The notes beneath the pieces are model-generated. The model searched no databases. It was not told where the DNA came from and was given only the letters and a program-made list of their open reading frames with translations. Shown here piece by piece: positions 1-5,426 of a stretch of DNA of 7,052 nt (its first letter is position 1; each line of letters opens with the position of its first letter). A program made the translations under genes and the position numbers. Where the stretch lies: assembly GCA_937900165.1 (NCBI GenBank), contig CALCCX010000156.1, positions 1-7,052 on the forward strand, given 5' to 3'. Origin of the DNA: an uncultured Acidimicrobiia bacterium. GTDB lineage: Bacteria > Actinomycetota > Acidimicrobiia > Spongiisociales > Spongiisociaceae.

Positions 1-69
1 GGCATCGTCTGTCTCGATCGAAATTGTCGCCGCTGTTTCTGGTGTTGTTTTGTGTTTGTTTTTTTTTTT
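1..69. other. Non-genomic read-through sequence before the adapter
   Basis: This stretch lies outside a complete sequencing adapter and ends in a run of 11 T (59-69). It becomes steadily richer in T and G towards the adapter. Read on the minus strand it is a poly-A run followed by A/C-rich noise, which is what Illumina base calling gives after a read passes the end of the library molecule. No reading frame or recognisable motif is present. It should be trimmed and not treated as genome. The first 40 or so bases are of ordinary composition, so an unrelated joined fragment cannot be excluded. Confidence 0.85.
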
Positions 70-127
70 AATGATACGGCGACCACCGAGATCTACACTC
101 TTTCCCTACACGACGCTCTTCCGATCT
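70..127 (+). other. Illumina TruSeq universal (P5) adapter, exact copy
   Basis: All 58 bases match the Illumina P5/TruSeq universal adapter, from AATGATACGGCGACC to the GCTCTTCCGATCT end that joins the insert. The insert begins at 128. The adapter truncates the flagellin gene and, translated on the minus strand, adds an artificial tail starting RSEERRVGKE. It is a library artefact left by missing trimming, not a biological element. Confidence 0.99.
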
Positions 128-349
128 GAAGCTGATGCCGTCCTGAGCGTTGCGGATGGCGGCCTGAGAGCCACGAATCTCTGAGCGGAGCTTCTCCGAC
201 TTGACCAGACCAGCTGCGTCGTCTGCGGCGCGATTGATCCGGAAGCCCGAGGAGAGCTTCTCGAGCGATTTGCCCATTTGGCCTTGCGTGGAGAACAAGT
301 TCCGGTACGCGTTTAGTGCGGCCGGGTTCTGATTGATACGCAGGGACAT
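128..349 (-). CDS. fliC: Flagellin, N-terminal 74 residues, truncated by adapter
   Basis: This is the start of a flagellin, the filament subunit exported through the flagellar type III apparatus. The 74 visible residues form the conserved N-terminal D0/D1 helix: MSLRINQNPAALNAYRNL, then LEKLSSGFRINRAADDAAGL (about residues 29-48) and AIRNAQDGIS (about 64-73). The family signature continues with a QTAEGAL-like segment, which is lost here because the adapter begins right after codon 74. The ATG at 349-347 is chosen because AAGGAGG (356-362 on the complement) sits 6 nt upstream. An in-frame TTG two codons earlier would touch the ribosome site and is unlikely. The gene is divergent from the response regulator. 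The remaining gene, including the variable surface domain and C-terminal helix, is not in the window. Confidence 0.95.
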
Positions 350-355
350 GTACAA

Positions 356-362
356 CCTCCTT
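356..362 (-). promoter_or_regulatory. Strong Shine-Dalgarno site of the flagellin gene
   Basis: The complement reads AAGGAGG, an almost perfect anti-16S match, 6 nt before the ATG at 349. It is the best ribosome site in the window, fitting a highly expressed filament protein, and it decides the start in favour of ATG over the nearer TTG at 355-353. Confidence 0.85.
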
Positions 363-381
363 GTTGTGTACGGTTTCTGTC

Positions 382-399
382 GAAGACGTCCCTGTCTTC
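382..399. repeat. Short inverted repeat upstream of flagellin
   Basis: GAAGAC (382-387) and GTCTTC (394-399) are perfect 6-bp arms around a 6-nt spacer, about 20 nt upstream of the flagellin ribosome site. It could be a leader hairpin or a dyad operator. The arms are short, so chance is possible. Confidence 0.35.
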
Positions 400-446
400 A
401 AGGCGACCAGTCGACCACTGTGAGTGATGCATAAGCAGTTGATATG

Positions 447-488
447 CCGTGATCCGTGATCCGTGATCCGCGATCCGCCTTCCGCCGC
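447..488 (-). repeat. Heptanucleotide tandem array, left arm (CGGATCA-type on the minus strand)
   Basis: Six consecutive 7-nt units are visible on the plus strand: CCGTGAT three times, then CCGCGAT, CCGCCTT and CCGCCGC. On the complement the same array reads as CGGANNN units (CGGATCA, CGGATCG, CGGAAGG). The first three units are identical, the later ones diverged. It is the reverse-oriented counterpart of the array at 591-625. The period of 7 does not preserve a codon frame pattern and no protein is encoded. Confidence 0.85.
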
Positions 489-590
489 GACCTGGCTCTA
501 TGAATGGGCACTTGCGGCGGTTCGGGCTCAACCACTGACTCCACGAGGGCACACCCGCCGTGCTTGCTCGTGACCCGCGACCCGTCGCGA

Positions 591-625
591 CGGATAGCGG
601 ACTGCGGAAGGCGGATGGCGGATGT
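591..625 (+). repeat. Heptanucleotide tandem array, right arm (CGGANNG-type on the plus strand)
   Basis: Five consecutive 7-nt units CGGATAG, CGGACTG, CGGAAGG, CGGATGG and CGGATGT share the CGGA core seen on the other strand at 447-488. The 13-nt segment GCGGAAGGCGGAT at 604-616 is the exact reverse complement of 473-485, so the two arrays could pair across about 120 nt. Two further GAC-CCG units (GTGACCC, GCGACCC; 570-583) look like a degenerate minus-oriented remnant. Confidence 0.85.
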
Positions 626-638
626 CGTGCTGCTGTGA

Positions 639-652
639 CTACTTACGAGTAG
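639..652. promoter_or_regulatory. Small dyad upstream of the response regulator
   Basis: CTACT and AGTAG flank a 4-nt TACG spacer, forming a perfect 5-bp dyad about 40 nt before the response regulator start. Its place suits an operator for a dimeric regulator, or a short RNA hairpin. There is no T-run, so it is not a terminator. Its function is inferred from position only. Confidence 0.3.
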
Positions 653-692
653 CCCGCCCGGGCCGACTGGGAAGGGGCAAAGGGGTTAGCAG

Positions 693-1109
693 ATGCATGT
701 ACTAGTAATTGACGACGATCCCGGATTCAGCCATCTTCTCAGCGCCCATCTCACCAGGCAGGGGCACGAGGTGACGGTGGCCGACGACGGTATCCAGGGC
801 CAACGCATAGCGCGCTTGGTGCAGCCGGACGTGATCACGATTGATTACCGTATGCCGGCCGCCAACGGTTTGATTGTCACCGAGCGGCTTCAGTCCTCGA
901 CCGACACTCAGAACATCCCAATCGTGATGCTTACCGGCAGTCCCCTCGAGGGGCTCACGGATCGTCTTCTCGCTGCGGGCGTGAGCGAAATTCTGTCGAA
1001 ATTGACTCTGACCGAGACCGATCTGGTTGAAGCCCTCGAGTCTGCGGTTGAGCGACACGCAGCGAAGGCAAACGAGAGCGAAGATCTACTGTTCCCCGGC
1101 GATGTCTGA
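693..1109 (+). CDS. Single-domain response regulator (CheY/Spo0F-like receiver)
   Basis: A 138-residue stand-alone receiver domain. The phosphorylation site is complete: acidic pocket D7-D8 in VLVIDDDP, phospho-acceptor D51 in ITIDYRMPAANG, the switch threonine T81 in VMLTG and the conserved lysine K103. There is no output domain after about residue 122, only a short charged tail, so it should act by protein contact or as a phosphorelay intermediate in the cytoplasm. The ATG at 693 follows AAAGGGG (679-685) with a 7-nt spacer. Its stop overlaps the start of the downstream histidine kinase, so the two are probably translationally coupled and form a cognate pair. It lies divergent from flagellin, which makes a motility role possible but unproven. 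The exact partner and output cannot be read from sequence. Confidence 0.93.
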   Translation: MHVLVIDDDPGFSHLLSAHLTRQGHEVTVADDGIQGQRIARLVQPDVITIDYRMPAANGLIVTERLQSSTDTQNIPIVMLTGSPLEGLTDRLLAAGVSEILSKLTLTETDLVEALESAVERHAAKANESEDLLFPGDV

Positions 1110-2256
1110 TCAAGAGCGTTCGACTCGGGCCGACCACTCGGGTCTGCCGATCTATCAGGTTGCGGCCGGCTGGACTCTGGCAATCGGAGTCGGTCTTGCT
1201 GCCTGGCAAGGCGGTATCTTGGCCATTGCCGCAGTCGGGCTAGGTGGTGGTTTCGCGATTCTGGTCGGTAGAACCCACTCCCAACAGCAAGCGAAAGCCA
1301 CTGCTGAAGCTCTCCACGCACTAGCGGATCCCAAAGCCGGCTTTCCCGAGACCGATCGGCCGGCCGGGCGTGCGCCCGATGTCGTCGAGACCGAGATGCA
1401 CACCGTTCGAGATGGACTCAGATCACGGGAGCAAGAAATCCGAGAAGCGATCCAGCGGGAAAGACTGAAGACGCTCGAGTTGGAAGTCCTCGCCGACCGC
1501 TACGAGGAGGCGAGCCATCGTTTAACAGAGGCCAATGAAGAGCTGGAAGCATTCGCCTACTCGGCGAGCCATGACATGGCCGCACCATTGCGGGTAATCG
1601 AAGGCCTGACCAAAATCGTGATTGAGGACTACGGACATCTCCTGGATGCCGAGGGCATGACCCACCTGGAAACGGTCCACGGGAGCGCAGAACGCCTGCT
1701 GGCCCTGCTGAAAGATCTTCTTGTCTTGTCGCGCCTGCGGCCCCCCGAACGCGAAGACGTACGCGAAATCCCAGTGGCAGACATTGTGGACAACATCGTG
1801 CGTGACGTTCAGGCTGAAATCCCTGCACAAGGACAAATTGTGATCGCGGCTGATCTCCCCACCGTGCAGACTCCACCTGAGCGACTCCGCCAGGTTCTGC
1901 AGAATCTCATCACCAACGGATTCAAGTACAACGACTCGGCCAAGCCAACGGTCACGATCAATGGATGGACCGAAGGTGGCGTCGCGGTGATCCGGGTTAC
2001 CGACAATGGAATCGGTATCCCAGAGCACCTGCAAGAAGAAGCATTTGGCTTGTTCACGAGGCTGCACGCCGACCGAACAACACCTGGCACAGGTGCAGGG
2101 CTGGCCATTGCTCGCCGTTCGATCAGATCCATCGGAGGCGAACTCTGGATCGAGGGTTCATCTGATGAGGGAACATCGTTTGTGGTGGCCTTGCCGGTTT
2201 TCTTCTCCACCGAAGCAGCCGGCATCCGCTGGGGCCAGATCCTCGAAACTCACTGA
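1102..2256 (+). CDS. Membrane-anchored sensor histidine kinase (phytochrome-like HisKA/HATPase)
   Basis: A 384-residue histidine kinase that should phosphorylate the overlapping response regulator. Two hydrophobic segments (about 17-36 and 37-56) form a short membrane hairpin with almost no outside loop. A helical, probably coiled-coil linker follows (about 98-150), and no PAS, GAF or HAMP domain is obvious. The HisKA dimerisation helix carries H157 in FAYSASHDMAAPLR, the variant typical of phytochrome-type kinases. The ATPase domain shows the N-box (VLQNLITNGFKYN, 265-277), G1 (DNGIGIP, 301-307), F-box (AFGLFTRLH, 314-322) and G2 (GTGAGLAIA, 329-337), so it looks catalytically intact. The ATG at 1102 overlaps the regulator's stop by 8 nt. 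A longer frame starting at 1027 would lie almost wholly within the regulator gene and is rejected. With little extracellular sequence, the signal is probably sensed in the membrane or cytoplasm. Confidence 0.93.
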   Translation: MSDQERSTRADHSGLPIYQVAAGWTLAIGVGLAAWQGGILAIAAVGLGGGFAILVGRTHSQQQAKATAEALHALADPKAGFPETDRPAGRAPDVVETEMHTVRDGLRSREQEIREAIQRERLKTLELEVLADRYEEASHRLTEANEELEAFAYSASHDMAAPLRVIEGLTKIVIEDYGHLLDAEGMTHLETVHGSAERLLALLKDLLVLSRLRPPEREDVREIPVADIVDNIVRDVQAEIPAQGQIVIAADLPTVQTPPERLRQVLQNLITNGFKYNDSAKPTVTINGWTEGGVAVIRVTDNGIGIPEHLQEEAFGLFTRLHADRTTPGTGAGLAIARRSIRSIGGELWIEGSSDEGTSFVVALPVFFSTEAAGIRWGQILETH

Positions 2257-2259
2257 ACG

Positions 2260-2319
2260 ACAGCTATAACGACAGCTACAGCTACAGCTACAGCTACAGC
2301 TACAGCTACAGCCACAGCC
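2260..2319 (+). repeat. Hexanucleotide tandem array ACAGCT/ACAGCC
   Basis: Six perfect ACAGCT units (2272-2307) are followed by two ACAGCC units (2308-2319). One more ACAGCT lies at 2260-2265 before a 6-nt ATAACG interruption. The array begins 3 nt after the kinase stop codon. Near-perfect tandem units of this kind are prone to slippage, so the copy number may vary between cells or be miscounted by assembly. Confidence 0.93.
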
Positions 2320-2413
2320 AGTGTTGCGGCGGAACCGCTGTTGGTGGCAATCCCCCGGTGGTGGCCGCCGCGACCCCTCAAGAAACCCAGCGTGCGGAGC
2401 GGCTTGCTCACTT

Positions 2414-2516
2414 GAGACGACTCAACGACCAACCCAGCGTCTGTGGCCGTAGCTGTGGCTGTGGCTTTCCCTCTGCGCGAGACGGTCAACAATCAACCCA
2501 GCGTCTGTAGCTGTGG
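2414..2516 (-). repeat. Imperfect direct repeat carrying reverse-oriented hexamers (two copies)
   Basis: Copy one (2414-2458) and copy two (2479-2516) share GAGACG, then CAAC, then the 15-nt identical block CAACCCAGCGTCTGT (2430-2444 and 2494-2508). Each runs into hexamers CTGTGG, CCGTAG or CTGTAG, which are the reverse complement of the array at 2260-2319. Copy one has four hexamers (2441-2464) and copy two has two (2505-2516). A third shorter match, AACCCAGCGT, occurs at 2384-2393. The second copy abuts the peptidase stop codon. Confidence 0.85.
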
Positions 2517-3197
2517 TCAGGTGCCGCGGTATTCCCAGTGCCAGCTTTCGTTGCTGATGGGGAACCAGCTGTAAGAAGCGCCGTTGGACTGCATCCATCG
2601 CCACTCTGGGTCGCCGGGACCGATGAGACCGCCGTCGGTCAAATCGACCGCCAACCCGAGTCCATGTTGGGAGCTACCCGCTGGCAGGACGGATTCGGCC
2701 TTCTCGCCGGACAGGTAACGTTGGCGGGCTGCGTTTTGAACATCCCAGTTCCGATAGGAATCGACGAACCGTAGATCCACGCCGTCAGCCTGAGCAGCGC
2801 TGCGCATGGCCTCCCACGAATCGGCAGCAGGGGGAAGCAGCGATCCAGATCGGTCTTGCCATCCTCCTGATACCGGGCTGAGTTCGTCGACCCCCAGTCG
2901 TCCGTTGCGAGCGTCGAGTCCGGTGAAATTGAGGTAGTCCCTCAAACCGGTCTGGGTCATCGCCCCGTCCACGTTGAGAGGATGCGGTCTGGTCACCGGA
3001 GTTGCCCCGATCAGCTCGCCGATTGTGATGCGGCCGGTCGTCAGCGATGGGATGCTCTGAAGGCCGCTGATGTTGCCAGAGTCGGTCTTTTCGAGTTGGG
3101 CTTTCAACGCTGCCTGAAATTGGCCTGGTGCCTGAGGTCCAGAAACACGATTCTGGATGTCCTGGATTCTGGCAAGTGCTCGACTGACGCCTTGCAT
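2517..3197 (-). CDS. M15/VanY-type D-Ala-D-Ala carboxypeptidase-like protein of the flagellar operon
   Basis: A 226-residue protein whose C-terminal half is an M15B (VanY-type) zinc peptidase acting on peptidoglycan stem peptides. The metal site is complete: H178 and D185 in SSQHGLGLAVDL, and H220 in ESWHWEY with E217 as the likely base. The upstream SYRNWDVQ (147-154) matches the family's substrate-binding strand. The N-terminal part (1-40, RIQDIQNRVSG...FQAALKAQL) has no signal peptide and resembles the N-terminus of wall hydrolases encoded in actinobacterial flagellar clusters, so export through the flagellar apparatus is inferred, as for FlgJ. The ATG lies 2 nt after the nhaA stop with no clear ribosome site, suggesting termination-reinitiation. 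It is the last gene of the fliM-fliN-nhaA operon. The likely task is opening the wall for the rod. Plain wall remodelling is the alternative. Confidence 0.88.
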   Translation of the reverse strand: MQGVSRALARIQDIQNRVSGPQAPGQFQAALKAQLEKTDSGNISGLQSIPSLTTGRITIGELIGATPVTRPHPLNVDGAMTQTGLRDYLNFTGLDARNGRLGVDELSPVSGGWQDRSGSLLPPAADSWEAMRSAAQADGVDLRFVDSYRNWDVQNAARQRYLSGEKAESVLPAGSSQHGLGLAVDLTDGGLIGPGDPEWRWMQSNGASYSWFPISNESWHWEYRGT

Positions 3198-3199
3198 GG

Positions 3200-4651
3200 T
3201 CAGGTTGTCGAGCTCGCGGCTCGCCCCGATGCCTGTTGAAGCACGCTCGAGGCTTGATCCCGATCGACTGTGGCTTCGGGGTTGCCGGGTGCCTCGGATG
3301 AACCTGCAACCGGAGCGGAGCGTAAGAGGGCGAATCCAGCGATTCCCGCAACGATTGATCCCATGAAGATGCCGATCTTGGCGAGAGATATGAGAGCGGG
3401 GTCGCTATAGGCCAACTCGGCGATGAAGAGGGCGACCGTAAACCCGACTCCAGCCAGGACCGCCACGCCTGTGACATGCCTCCAGGTCATCCCGGTCGGG
3501 AGTTGCCCCCAACCCAACTTGACGGCAACCCATGCAAACAGTGTGACTCCGACCGTCTTTCCGACGACCAGCCCCAGGCCGATGCCGAGGGCCACTGTCG
3601 ATGTAACGGCGTCTCCGATGTTGATTCCTGCGAATCGAACTCCCGCGTTCGCGAGAGCGAAGATCGGGATGATCGCGAAAGACGTCCAGCCGTGCAGCCT
3701 CGACACAGCTCGACTGAGGGGTGATACGGATTCCCTTGCCACTTCGGCGACCAACAGAGCCTCGTGGTCGGCGAGGGCTGGGTTCGGACGACGTTGACCT
3801 GGGTAGGTGTCGAGGATGTCCCGGGTCATCCCGTCGAACTCGTCGTTGTTGTACAGAGGCGAAGCAGGGGTGAGTAGCCCGATCATGACGCCGGCAATGG
3901 TTGCGTGGACGCCGCTTTCGAGGAAGGCGAACCAGCTGACGATGGCTAGCGGGAAGTACAGGGAGTGGGCTCGAATCCGAAGCTTTGTGGCTCCGGCGAT
4001 CACCCCGAGCGCCCCGACCCCGATCGCCAACCAGGTGAAATCGACCTGATCCGTATAGAAGATGGCGATGACTGCAATCGCGCCGAGATCGTCGACCACG
4101 GCGAGCGCAAGTAGGAAGAGTTTCGCCCCGATCGGTGCCCGGGACCCGACCAAAGCCAGAATGCCGATGGAAAAGGCGATGTCGGTTGCCATGGGGATAC
4201 CCCAGCCGCCGATCGCCTCTGGGTTTCCGGAGTTGAAGGCTACGAAGACCAAGGCCGGAACGACCATGCCACCGATGGCTGCCATCGCGGGAAGCATTGC
4301 CTTCTTTCGCTCCCGGAGTTCGCCGTGCACCATCTCCCGTTTGATCTCCAGGCCGATGACAAAGAAGAAGATCGCCATGAGGCCGTCGTTGACTATCTGT
4401 TTGAGTGTCTCCTCGAAGTGGATCGATCCGGCAGTGAACTCGACCCTGGTCTCCCAGAACTGCGTATAGGAATCTCCGAACCAGGCAAGGTTCGCCCATA
4501 GGACCGCAACCACGGCTGCCAGCAGGAGAACTCCTCCAGACGCAGCCTCGATATGCATGAAGTTGATGGCCGGGCGCATGAATCGGCGGGCCAAGAAACC
4601 GTCGGATTCAACCCAGTTCTTCCGACTGGGCCCCTTCTTCGTATCGCTCAT
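3200..4651 (-). CDS. nhaA: Na+/H+ antiporter NhaA
   Basis: A 483-residue electrogenic antiporter of the inner membrane that exchanges internal Na+ for external protons. Family landmarks are clear: FFFVIGLEIKREMVHGEL (about 95-112), the unwound-helix region GWGIPMATDIAFSIGIL (149-165) with D157, the ion-binding pair D187-D188 in LALAVVDDLGAIAVIAIFYT, and K365 in VVGKTVGVTLFAW at the place of the essential lysine of helix X. Around a dozen membrane helices fit the hydrophobic pattern. It is about 95 residues longer than the E. coli protein: there is a charged loop at about 262-320 and a polar C-terminal tail after 445. The ATG lies 3 nt after the fliN stop, and the next gene starts 2 nt after its own stop, so it is cotranscribed with switch genes. 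A supply of sodium gradient for the motor is inferred from this context only. Confidence 0.97.
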   Translation of the reverse strand: MSDTKKGPSRKNWVESDGFLARRFMRPAINFMHIEAASGGVLLLAAVVAVLWANLAWFGDSYTQFWETRVEFTAGSIHFEETLKQIVNDGLMAIFFFVIGLEIKREMVHGELRERKKAMLPAMAAIGGMVVPALVFVAFNSGNPEAIGGWGIPMATDIAFSIGILALVGSRAPIGAKLFLLALAVVDDLGAIAVIAIFYTDQVDFTWLAIGVGALGVIAGATKLRIRAHSLYFPLAIVSWFAFLESGVHATIAGVMIGLLTPASPLYNNDEFDGMTRDILDTYPGQRRPNPALADHEALLVAEVARESVSPLSRAVSRLHGWTSFAIIPIFALANAGVRFAGINIGDAVTSTVALGIGLGLVVGKTVGVTLFAWVAVKLGWGQLPTGMTWRHVTGVAVLAGVGFTVALFIAELAYSDPALISLAKIGIFMGSIVAGIAGFALLRSAPVAGSSEAPGNPEATVDRDQASSVLQQASGRAASSTT

Positions 4652-4654
4652 CTC

Positions 4655-5422
4655 TCAGGCCTCGACGCCGAGGAGTTCACGAATTCTGACCGCCAGTTTT
4701 CCGCCGACCACCACCAGGTCTCCCCTTGCCGCTGCCTTGCCGTTGACGAGGATGTCGAACGATTCGCCGATCGGCGTTCCTAGCCTCAACACAGATCCGC
4801 TTCCGAGCCCGAGCAACTCTTTGATGGGCAGACGGACTCTTCCGAGTTCGACGGTCACGTCCATTTCCACGGAGGCGAGGTTCGGGAGTCGGCCGGCCAA
4901 CGCTGACGCGTTTGGTGGGTCGAGTTCGGTGGCTTCCGGTGCGGCTTGTGCCCCTGTCGTTTGGGGCTGTGGATCATTCTGCCCCTCCGCTGGTTGGTCT
5001 TGTGTTTTGGTTTCGCTTTCGGTGTCCTCGTCGAGGCCTATAGAAATCCTGAGTTCGCCCACCGACTCACCTGAGACGATCACCGTGGCACGAAAATGCG
5101 ACGCAGTTTCCAGGGTCGCCTCGGCTGTCCTGTCTTCGGTGAGCGGAGTTGTACTGACGTCGAGGTCGGTCCCCAATTGCTCGATCACTGAGGCGATCGC
5201 AGCAGGGGCGTCGAATTCCTCCTGATTGTCAGAGGTGGCATCCAGCACGAACAAGTTCGAACCATCTGGCGACGTAACCGTTACGGCCATGGCGTCTGTC
5301 CCGAACTCCATTGCAGTGGGTTCCAGGGGTTTGAGCTCGGATTCTGGAGTCGACGCTTCCAAGACTTCCTTGGCGACGGCATAGGCTTTGTCGATGTCGA
5401 TTGCTGGGGTTGTGGCAAGCAT
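4655..5422 (-). CDS. fliN: Flagellar motor switch protein FliN/FliY-like, long form
   Basis: A 255-residue C-ring protein. Residues about 182-253 form a FliN-type SpoA domain (VEMDVTVELGRVRLPIKELL, then ILVNGKAAARGDLVVVGGKLAVRI), which builds the base of the switch ring with FliM and binds the export ATPase complex. Classical FliN is only about 100-140 residues. Here an extra domain of about 130 residues precedes it, followed by an acidic, Q/P-rich linker (131-170). The position resembles FliY, but I cannot see the phosphatase signature of CheC/FliY, so the N-terminal domain is left unassigned. The ATG lies 4 nt after the fliM stop, with AAGGAA just upstream as ribosome site. It is the second gene of the operon. 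Confidence 0.92.
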   Translation of the reverse strand: MLATTPAIDIDKAYAVAKEVLEASTPESELKPLEPTAMEFGTDAMAVTVTSPDGSNLFVLDATSDNQEEFDAPAAIASVIEQLGTDLDVSTTPLTEDRTAEATLETASHFRATVIVSGESVGELRISIGLDEDTESETKTQDQPAEGQNDPQPQTTGAQAAPEATELDPPNASALAGRLPNLASVEMDVTVELGRVRLPIKELLGLGSGSVLRLGTPIGESFDILVNGKAAARGDLVVVGGKLAVRIRELLGVEA

Positions 5423-5426
5423 CTGA

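Larger units (their letters stand above)
350..692. other. Divergent intergenic region between flagellin and response regulator
   Basis: This 343-nt gap must hold promoters for both divergent genes. No convincing sigma-28 (TAAA-N15-GCCGATAA) or TTGACA/TATAAT promoter stands out by eye. It contains the inverted heptanucleotide arrays at 447-488 and 591-625, a related pair of units near 570-583, a dyad at 382-399 and a small hairpin at 639-652. Open frames through it are repeat-derived or antisense and have no family resemblance. Confidence 0.7.
2257..2516. other. Convergent intergenic region filled with short repeats
   Basis: This 260-nt gap lies between the ends of the histidine kinase and the peptidase, so it should hold terminators for both strands. 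No classical GC-stem plus T-run terminator is seen. It is dominated by inverted hexanucleotide arrays (2260-2319 and 2441-2466), a 38-45-nt imperfect direct repeat, and a third short AACCCAGCGT copy at 2384-2393. The arms agccacagcc (2310-2319) and ggctgtggct (2457-2466) are exact reverse complements, so a long-loop stem could act as a bidirectional stop. The small frames here encode only Ala-Val repeats and are not genes. Confidence 0.75.

Noticed and set aside
68..127. Basic C-terminal extension of flagellin
   Set aside because: It is the translation of the sequencing adapter, not a protein domain.
447..625. CRISPR array
   Set aside because: The units are 7 nt and directly adjacent with no unique spacers, and no cas gene is present.
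1027..1101. Longer N-terminus of the histidine kinase
   Set aside because: It would lie inside the response regulator gene in another frame, and the added residues have no domain meaning. The ATG at 1102 fits an overlapping coupled pair.
2326..2371. Rho-independent terminator formed by GCGGCGG and CCGCCGC
   Set aside because: The 7-bp arms are separated by a 32-nt loop and no T-run follows on either strand.
2250..2492. Small minus-strand protein rich in Ala-Val repeats
   Set aside because: It is the translation of the hexanucleotide array, with no ribosome site and no family resemblance.
2257..2516. Insertion sequence remnant flanked by inverted repeats
   Set aside because: The repeats are simple hexamer arrays, with no transposase fragment or target-site duplication.
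3405..4499. Long arginine-rich open frame antiparallel or parallel to nhaA
   Set aside because: It is an overlapping frame of nhaA in GC-rich DNA; its low-complexity Arg/His-rich product matches no family, while the NhaA frame is unmistakable.
4557..5225. Plus-strand Ser/Arg-rich open frame opposite the fliN-like gene
   Set aside because: It is the antisense shadow of the fliN-like and nhaA genes, with no ribosome site or recognisable domain.
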